A DNA stretch of 64,000 nt from Streptomyces sp. R41. GTDB lineage: Bacteria > Actinomycetota > Actinomycetes > Streptomycetales > Streptomycetaceae. Made by a program: the position numbers and the translations under genes. The notes below the pieces were generated by a model that ran no database searches, was not told the DNA's origin, and saw nothing but the letters and a program-made list of their open reading frames with translations. Location of the stretch: assembly GCF_041053055.1 (NCBI RefSeq), contig NZ_CP163443.1, positions 3,100,001-3,164,000 on the forward strand, given 5' to 3'. Positions 58,523-64,000 of the stretch are shown one piece after another. Numbering within the stretch: position 1 is the stretch's first letter; each line of letters begins with the position of its first letter.

Positions 58523-59101
58523 ATGGCGACCACTCGTTCCTTCTCCTCCGTCGCGACCGCTCCTACCCCGTCCTCCTCACCGTCCCGGCATCGACTCCGT
58601 GCCGTCGACCGGGACGAGGTGGTCGACGTCGCCGACTTCCTGCCGCCGGGCGCCACCTGGCTGCCCGCTCCCCAGCACGCCCTGCCCGTACTGCCGGGGC
58701 AGCCGCCGATGATCGGCTACCTGGTCCTCGTACCGGCCGACCAGCAGCCCGTGCTGCCGGTCGCCGTGCCGGACCGGCCCGAGCCGGCGGCGGCCGCCGC
58801 CGGTGACGACCCGCTCGTCCGCGTCGACGCCGTGCAGCGCACCGCCGAGGTGGACGGCCGGCCGCTCGACCTCACCTACCTGGAGTTCGAGCTGCTCGCG
58901 CATCTCGTCGCACACCCGAACCGGGTGCACACCCGCGACCAGCTGGTCACCACGGTGTGGGGCTACGGGCACGTGGGCGACGGGCGGACCGTCGACGTCC
59001 ACGTGGCGCGGCTGCGGCGCAAGCTCGGGGCACAGCACCGGCAGGCGATCCAGACCGTGCGGCGCGTCGGGTACAAGTACGCGCCGTCGATGGGGCGTTG
59101 A
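58523..59101 (+). CDS. OmpR/PhoB-type winged-helix regulator without receiver domain
   Basis: A 192-residue protein. The N-terminal ~95 residues are Pro/Ala-rich (VDVADFLPPGATWLPAPQHA, MIGYLVLVPADQQP) with no phosphoacceptor. The C-terminal Trans_reg_C winged helix is clear: VDGRPLDLTYLEFELLAHLV, HPNRVHTRDQLVTTVWGYGH, VDVHVARLRRKLG and IQTVRRVGYKYAP. Probably a phosphorylation-independent DNA-binding protein. GAAAGAG is a weak ribosome site within the upstream reading frame, suggesting coupling. Confidence 0.88.
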   Translation: MATTRSFSSVATAPTPSSSPSRHRLRAVDRDEVVDVADFLPPGATWLPAPQHALPVLPGQPPMIGYLVLVPADQQPVLPVAVPDRPEPAAAAAGDDPLVRVDAVQRTAEVDGRPLDLTYLEFELLAHLVAHPNRVHTRDQLVTTVWGYGHVGDGRTVDVHVARLRRKLGAQHRQAIQTVRRVGYKYAPSMGR

Positions 59102-59191
59102 CCGTGCGCCACGGCTGAGAGCCCCTCGCGGCGGATCTTCTGTCAGCAGATTGCGGTTCCGTCCGGTGGGGTGCCCGTGCAGAGTCGTCGT

Positions 59192-60190
59192 ATGACACGG
59201 AGACTTCTGATGCTGGGCGGTACGGAGTTCGTGGGGCGGGCTGTCGCGGAGGCGGCGCTCGGCCGCGGCTGGGACGTGACCGTCTTCCACCGCGGGCGGC
59301 ACGAACCCCCCAGTGGGGTGCGGTCGTTGCACGGTGACCGCACCGCGCCCGACGGGCTCGCGGCGCTTGCCGAAGGTGAGTGGGATGTCGTCGTCGACAC
59401 CTGGTCGGCGGCGCCGCGGGCCGTCCGGGACACGGCGCGGCTGCTGGCCGGCCGGGTTTCTCGCTACGTGTACGTGTCGAGCTGCTCCGTGTACGCGTGG
59501 GCGCCGCCCGCCGGGTACGCCGAGGACGCGCCCCTCGTGGAGGGGGCGGTCGCTGATGCGGAGCAGACCGACTACGCGCGGGACAAGCGCGGCGGGGAGC
59601 TGGCGGCGCTCGACGCCTTCGGCGCCAAGGGGTCGCTGCTGGTGCGGTCCGGGTTGATCCTCGGGCCGTACGAGAACATCGGGCGGCTGCCGTGGTGGCT
59701 GAACCGGATCGCGCGGGGTGGTCCCGTTCTCGCGCCCGGGCCGCGTGATCTGCCGCTCCAGTACGTCGATGTCCGTGACCTCGCCGAGTGGGTTCTCGGG
59801 GCCGTGGAGGCGGGGCTGGGCGGAGCGTACAACCTCGTGAGTCCGCGGGGGCATACGACGACGGGTGGTCTCCTCGACGCGTGCGTTCGGGCCACTGGGG
59901 CCCAGGTGGAGCTCCGGTGGACCGAACCCGACGTCGTGCTCGGCGCCGGGATCGAGCCGTGGACACAGTTGCCGGTGTGGGTGCCGCCCGGGAGTGACCT
60001 CCATGACGCCCTTCACACGGCGGATGTCTCCCGGGCGGTCGGGGCCGGGCTCCGGTGCCGGCCCGTCTTCGAGACCGTCGCCGACACGTGGGACTGGCTC
60101 CAGAGCCTCGGCGGGGTTGCGCCCCAGCGTCCCGATCGGCCGACAGTGGGGCTGGACCCGGCGGTCGAGGCGAAGGTACTCGGGGCGTGA
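59192..60190 (+). CDS. NAD-dependent epimerase/dehydratase family protein
   Basis: A 332-residue extended SDR protein: MTRRLLMLGGTEFVGRAVAE (Gly-rich NAD loop), WDVVVDTWSAAPRAVRDTAR, YVYVSSCSVYAWAPPAGYAE, YARDKRGGE (Tyr-x3-Lys) and LPLQYVDVRDLAEWVL. It resembles sugar-nucleotide epimerases and isoflavone-reductase-like proteins; the substrate is unknown. CAGAGT 6 bases before ATG fits leaderless transcription; an upstream GTG at 59171 is unlikely. A hairpin repeat follows. Confidence 0.88.
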   Translation: MTRRLLMLGGTEFVGRAVAEAALGRGWDVTVFHRGRHEPPSGVRSLHGDRTAPDGLAALAEGEWDVVVDTWSAAPRAVRDTARLLAGRVSRYVYVSSCSVYAWAPPAGYAEDAPLVEGAVADAEQTDYARDKRGGELAALDAFGAKGSLLVRSGLILGPYENIGRLPWWLNRIARGGPVLAPGPRDLPLQYVDVRDLAEWVLGAVEAGLGGAYNLVSPRGHTTTGGLLDACVRATGAQVELRWTEPDVVLGAGIEPWTQLPVWVPPGSDLHDALHTADVSRAVGAGLRCRPVFETVADTWDWLQSLGGVAPQRPDRPTVGLDPAVEAKVLGA

Positions 60191-60194
60191 CCTT

Positions 60195-60346
60195 GAGTTT
60201 CTCGCCCCCTCCGCCCCTACCCGTCCCGACCAGCCTTTCGGCTGCGGGTGGGTAAAAGGGGCGCGGGGAACTGCGCGATCTTTTAGGGGGGTCTGGGGGC
60301 GCAGCCCCCAGGTACGGGAATGGGCAGGGGCGGAGGGGGCGAAAAA
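60195..60346. repeat. Modular GC-rich hairpin repeat, copy F (rearranged)
   Basis: Starts TTTCTCGCCCCCTCCGCCCC 5 bases after the epimerase stop and ends with its reverse complement (GGGGCGGAGGGGGCGAAAAA). Between them are CAGCCTTTCGGCTG, GGGGCGCGGGGAACTGCGCG, GATCTTTTA and the TGGGGGCGCAGCCCCCA hairpin, in an order inverted relative to copy C. Confidence 0.9.
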
Positions 60347-60445
60347 ACCGCCCGGACCGGCAGCAGAGGGGTGCTGTTAGCACCACCCCCGGCCGGGGTG
60401 CCCAGCCCAGTGACCAGGCCGGGCTGGTCGGTGAGACTGAGGGGT

Positions 60446-61717
60446 ATGGAGACGGAGAGTGGCGGGGTTCGGGGGCGAGGGCGCGCGGCCGTCGTGGCCG
60501 GGGTGCGGGCGCTCGGGGTCGCCGTGGCGGGGCTGGCCGGATCGATCACCCTGTTCGTGCTGGCCGTCGTGTCGATCGCCCTGGTGCCGCTCGGCATAGG
60601 AATCGTCACGACACCCTGGGTGCTGAATGGCGTGCGGGCCTTCGCGAACGCACGGCGGATCGTCGCCGCCGAGTGGTGCGGGGTGAGGATTCCGGCCGCG
60701 TACCGGCCGGTCCCCGAGGGGGCCAACCCCTGGACGCGGTGTTTCGGAATGCTGTCAGACCCCGCCACTTGGCGGGATCTGGGCTGGCTGCTGGTCGACA
60801 TGACCGCCGGGTTCGTCACCGCGTTGCTGCCCGCCGCGCTGGTCTTCTACCCGGTGGAAGGGTTCGCGCTCGCCCTGGGACTGTGGCGGGTCTTCACGGA
60901 CGGCACATATGTCGGGTGGTGGTACGGCTTCGTCCCGGTCTCGGGGCAGGGATCCGCCCTCCTCGCCGGCGCCCTCGCCGCCGTACTCCTCGTCGGCGCC
61001 TACTATCTCTCCCCGGCCCTCCTGCGCCTCCACTTCCAGCTCACCCGCTCGGTGCTCGCCTCCGGTCAGGGCGAACTCGCCGAGCGGGTGCGCGTGCTGA
61101 CCGAGACCCGGCGCGACGCCGTCGACACCTCGGCGGCCGAACTGCGGCGCATCGAGCGGGACTTGCATGACGGCGCGCAGGCGCGGCTCGTCGCGATGGG
61201 CATGGATCTGGGGACCGTCGAGGCGCTGATCGAGAAGGACCCGGCCAAGGCGAAGGAGCTGCTCGCCCAGGCCCGGCAGTCCTCCGCCGACGCGCTCACC
61301 GAGCTGCGGGATCTCGTCCGGGGCATCCATCCGCCCGTGCTCGCCGAGCGTGGACTCGGCGATGCCGTAAGGGCGTTGGCCCTGCGGCTGCCCCTCGCGG
61401 CCGAGGTGGACGTCAGCCTCCACGGCCGCGCGGAGGCGCCCGTCGAGTCCGCCGCCTACTTCGCCGTCAGCGAGGTCCTCACCAACTCCGTCAAGCACTC
61501 CGGCGCCGACCGCGTCTGGGTCGACGTCCACCACGCCGACGGCATGCTGCGCATCGCGGTCACCGACAACGGCAAGGGCGGCGCGCGGATCGGCGCGGGC
61601 TCGGGCCTGGCCGGAGTCGAGCGGCGACTCGGTACATTCGACGGCGTCCTGGCCGTCAGCAGCCCCGCGGGCGGTCCCACCATGGTCACCATGGAGATCC
61701 CTTGCGCGTTGTCCTAG
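60446..61717 (+). CDS. Sensor histidine kinase with N-terminal membrane sensor
   Basis: A 423-residue kinase. About four membrane segments lie in residues ~10-205 (VAGLAGSITLFVLAVVSIAL, FVTALLPAALVFYPVEGFAL, ALLAGALAAVLLVGAYYLSP) with a conserved-looking membrane-proximal sensor. The HisKA_3 box is IERDLHDGAQARLVAMGMDL (His near 240), and the HATPase has YFAVSEVLTNSVKHS and VTDNGKGGARIGAGSGL. It overlaps its regulator gene by 16 bases. Such DHDGAQ-type kinases often sense envelope stress. Confidence 0.92.
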   Translation: METESGGVRGRGRAAVVAGVRALGVAVAGLAGSITLFVLAVVSIALVPLGIGIVTTPWVLNGVRAFANARRIVAAEWCGVRIPAAYRPVPEGANPWTRCFGMLSDPATWRDLGWLLVDMTAGFVTALLPAALVFYPVEGFALALGLWRVFTDGTYVGWWYGFVPVSGQGSALLAGALAAVLLVGAYYLSPALLRLHFQLTRSVLASGQGELAERVRVLTETRRDAVDTSAAELRRIERDLHDGAQARLVAMGMDLGTVEALIEKDPAKAKELLAQARQSSADALTELRDLVRGIHPPVLAERGLGDAVRALALRLPLAAEVDVSLHGRAEAPVESAAYFAVSEVLTNSVKHSGADRVWVDVHHADGMLRIAVTDNGKGGARIGAGSGLAGVERRLGTFDGVLAVSSPAGGPTMVTMEIPCALS

Positions 61718-62358
61718 CCGAAGACCTGTTCCTGCTGCGCGACGGACTGGTCCGGATGCTCCAGGCGTACGACTTCGAGATCGCCGCGGCCGTCGAGAGC
61801 GGGCCCGAACTCAGCCGTGCGCTGGCCGAGTTGGAGCCGGACGTGGCCGTGGTCGACGTACGGCTGCCGCCCTCGCACACGGACGAGGGGCTGCAGTGCG
61901 CGCTTCAGGCCCGGCGCAACCGGCCCGGGCTTCCGGTGCTCGTGCTGTCGCAGCACGTGGAGCAGTTGTACGCACGCGAGCTGCTGGCCGACGGCACGGG
62001 CGGGGTCGGCTATCTGCTCAAGGACCGGGTGTTCGACGCGGAACAGTTCATCGACGCCGTACGACGGGTCGCGGCGGGCGGTACGGCGATGGACCCGCAG
62101 GTCATTCAGCAGCTGCTGTCGCGCCGGTCCACCGTCGACCAGCCGCTCGGGCGGCTCACCCCGCGCGAGCTGGAGGTGCTCGAACTGATGGCGCAGGGAC
62201 GGTCGAACGCGGCGATCGCCGCCCAACTCGTGGTCACGGAGCGGGCGATCGCGAAGCACACCTCCAACATCTTCGCCAAGCTGGGCCTGGAGGTCTCGGA
62301 CGACGACAACCGACGCGTCCTCGCGGTGCTCGCCTATTTGGATCAGGGCGCCCGTTGA
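61702..62358 (+). CDS. NarL/LuxR-type response regulator
   Basis: A 218-residue regulator. Receiver MRVVLAEDLFLLRDGLVRML (acidic ED), phosphoacceptor Asp in VAVVDVRLPPSHTDEG near 53, and the Lys in GYLLKDRVFD. The C-terminal LuxR helix-turn-helix is LTPRELEVLELMAQGRSNAA and VVTERAIAKHTSNIFAKLGL. The start is TTG 61702, six bases after GGAG and inside the kinase gene. Its pair with the upstream kinase is clear; the target is unknown, but the following secreted-protein gene is a candidate. Confidence 0.92.
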   Translation: MRVVLAEDLFLLRDGLVRMLQAYDFEIAAAVESGPELSRALAELEPDVAVVDVRLPPSHTDEGLQCALQARRNRPGLPVLVLSQHVEQLYARELLADGTGGVGYLLKDRVFDAEQFIDAVRRVAAGGTAMDPQVIQQLLSRRSTVDQPLGRLTPRELEVLELMAQGRSNAAIAAQLVVTERAIAKHTSNIFAKLGLEVSDDDNRRVLAVLAYLDQGAR

Positions 62359-62616
62359 AATGGGATCAGGCACGAGGGATCACAGATGATGGATCAGGTC
62401 GCTGAATATCAGTCAAAAACCGTCGGCAAACCTGATTTGGGAGATCAACTCCCGGAGAAACGCGGGCTTCTGAGCCCATTGTGCCGGAATTGACCTCACG
62501 AACTTCTAAGATTTTCCGAGGTTTCTGAACGCCTCACCTGCCCCCTGCGTATGGAATGGAGCCGCTTCACTCCTGTCGGGCGCCTCGCTGCCCCGCAAGG
62601 AAGTCAGAGGAGTTCC

Positions 62617-64000
62617 ATGGGACGCAACATACGAAAACGCCGTTCGCCGCTGGCCGTTCGCGCCGTTGCCGCGTCGGCAGCTCTCGCGATCGGCGGGGGC
62701 GGGCTGATCTGGGCGAATTTCTACGCCTCGGCACACGAGGAGAACAACTCCCCCAACACCACGAAGGCCGCCGCCGCTCAGGTGGCCACGATCAGCTGCC
62801 CCGATGTCGGGCAGAAGCTTTCCGACGTGCCGAACCAGGCGCGCACGGAGGTCGACGGCGAGCTCGCCACGCTCGACCAGCAGATCACCGACGCGTACCA
62901 GCGCCTGGCCACCACGCGGGACGCACAGGCCAGAGACGCCAGTTTCGTCCAGAATTCCGTGCTCGGGCCGCTCAAGGACCGGCGCGCGGCGATCATCGAC
63001 CGGATCCAGCTGGAGATCACCCGGGTCGGCGGCACCGCACCGGACTCGCTGGACGGTCTCGCCACCTGTACCGGAACCACCGCCGACCAGGCCCAGACCA
63101 ACGCGGGCGGCGGCTGGAACAACAACGGCGGCCAGAACAACGGCGGCGCCACGGCCAGCGCGGCCCCGAGCGCCTCGGCCAGCCAGCCCGCCGGCAACGG
63201 CGGCCAGCAGAACGGTAATGGCGGTCAGCAGGCCGGCAATGGCGGTCAGGCCGGAAACGGTCCCGTAGCCGCCGACTTCGTGGACATCACGAAGGTCCAG
63301 CCGAATGTCGCCCAGAAGGCCCGGACCCGGGCCGGCGGCTCGTCCGGCACATTCACGACCCTGTGCGGTGTGAACGCCAACAAGAAGTTCAACACCGACA
63401 ACGTGATCGTGGCGCCCGGTGTGACCAACGGCGCGCACCACCTGCACGATTACGTCGGCAACCAGTCGAACGACGCGTTCGCCAACAACGACACGTTCGC
63501 GGCGGCCCAGACCAGCTGCCAGAACCAGGGCGACAAGTCGTCGTACTACTGGCCGGTCGTGCGTATCCAGAACGGTACGCAGGACTTCGACCAGAACAAC
63601 GACGGCGGTGGCAAGGAAGGCAACGTCGGCGCGATCCAGCAGGTCAAGCAGGCGCAGATCAAGTTCGTCGGTAACCCGAAGAGCAAGGTCGTCGCGATGC
63701 CGAAGTTCCTGCGGATCATCACCGGTGACGCGAAGACCACGACCAACGGCCTGGCGAACGCCAACGCCCACTGGAGCTGCACCGGCTTCGAGAACAAGGT
63801 GCAGCTGACGACGCAGTACCCGATCTGCCCCCAGGGCAGCAGTGTGGTGCGCTCGTTCAAGTTCCAGAGCTGCTGGGACGGCCAGAACATCGACAGCGCG
63901 AACCACCGTACGCACGTGGCCTTCGCCGACGCCCAGGGCAACTGCGCCAACGGCTTCAAGGCGATCCCACAGCTGACGATGCGCCTGGTGTACAACGTGC
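62617..64000 (+). CDS. Secreted DUF1996 protein (truncated by window end)
   Basis: Frame open from ATG 62617 (AGAGGAG upstream) to the end of the window, at least 461 residues. [20 protein letters not shown] begins a signal/anchor segment. A helical region with Cys ([20 protein letters not shown]) follows, then a Gly/Asn/Gln-rich repeat linker (about 165-210), then DUF1996: [50 protein letters not shown] and [21 protein letters not shown]1996 proteins are secreted; the His-rich motifs suggest a glycan- or metal-binding role. The 258-base upstream gap is AT-richer and holds two small stems. Confidence 0.85.
   Translation, partial: MGRNIRKRRSPLAVRAVAASAALAIGGGGLIWANFYASAHEENNSPNTTKAAAAQVATISCPDVGQKLSDVPNQARTEVDGELATLDQQITDAYQRLATTRDAQARDASFVQNSVLGPLKDRRAAIIDRIQLEITRVGGTAPDSLDGLATCTGTTADQAQTNAGGGWNNNGGQNNGGATASAAPSASASQPAGNGGQQNGNGGQQAGNGGQAGNGPVAADFVDITKVQPNVAQKARTRAGGSSGTFTTLCGVNANKKFNTDNVIVAPGVTNGAHHLHDYVGNQSNDAFANNDTFAAAQTSCQNQGDKSSYYWPVVRIQNGTQDFDQNNDGGGKEGNVGAIQQVKQAQIKFVGNPKSKVVAMPKFLRIITGDAKTTTNGLANANAHWSCTGFENKVQLTTQYPICPQGSSVVRSFKFQSCWDGQNIDSANHRTHVAFADAQGNCANGFKAIPQLTMRLVYNV

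Noticed and set aside
1..64000. tRNA or rRNA genes
   Set aside because: No T-loop GTTCRA-type sequence in a cloverleaf context and no rRNA-like stretch was found by eye on either strand; a tRNAscan-SE run would settle this.

Overview
The window is core chromosome of a streptomycete. Evidence: very high GC with strongly GC-biased third codon positions, many GTG starts plus a TTG and a probable CTG start, homodimeric AceE, two unlike glutamine synthetases (GlnA type I and GlnII) about 10 kb apart, and actinobacterial families (DUF3043, DUF4191, PspAA/PspAB, MarP, HtpX, DUF1996). From memory, not from a search, the order nadA ... cob genes ... pepA-lpd-sucB-aceE ... lipB-lipA ... glnA ... glnII matches a conserved central segment of Streptomyces chromosomes. 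I saw no rRNA, tRNA, insertion sequence, integrase, prophage or CRISPR.

Layout. 0-11 kb: nadA; a minus-strand histidine kinase / LuxR regulator / RND efflux pump unit with a dyad before the pump; pspA-pspAA; DUF3043, a methyltransferase and an HtrA-like lipoprotein protease. 11-20 kb: cobalamin nucleotide-loop genes (MBL-CobU fusion, cobT, cobS) interrupted by a 97-bp minisatellite, a DUF2156 (MprF-like) gene and two membrane proteins. 21-31 kb: pepA, lpd, two-lipoyl-domain E2, a GntR regulator and aceE with palindromic operators. 31-41 kb: WYL regulator, DUF4240, CMD-fold protein, PGRP amidase, MarP protease, GNAT, TIGR01777 epimerase, FAD oxidoreductase and an NsdA-like regulator. 41-48.5 kb: lipB-lipA, DUF4191, RDD protein, glnA with a GlnR box, htpX-pspAB. 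48.5-64 kb: a hydrolase-aminoglycoside-kinase fusion with no stop before it enters its convergent neighbour, DUF2252, AlkZ-like protein, ArsC-like protein, secreted barrel protein, glnII, DUF6891, a small frameshifted gene, wHTH regulator, epimerase, a second kinase/regulator pair and a truncated DUF1996 protein.

How the genes work together. Lpd, E2 and AceE are pyruvate/2-oxoglutarate dehydrogenase components; LipB and LipA, 15 kb away, make their lipoyl cofactor. GlnA and GlnII assimilate ammonium and both have upstream matches to the GlnR spacing. PspA/PspAA and HtpX/PspAB are two halves of one membrane-stress system at two sites. CobU, CobT and CobS complete cobalamin.

Three places suggest frame damage or recoding: the E2 linker, the small Cys-Cys gene at 58.3 kb, and the missing stop of the kinase fusion. 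Indel errors in the assembly should be excluded before biology is claimed. A six-copy family of modular GC-rich hairpin repeats sits behind genes across the window. Many genes appear to have leaderless promoters.
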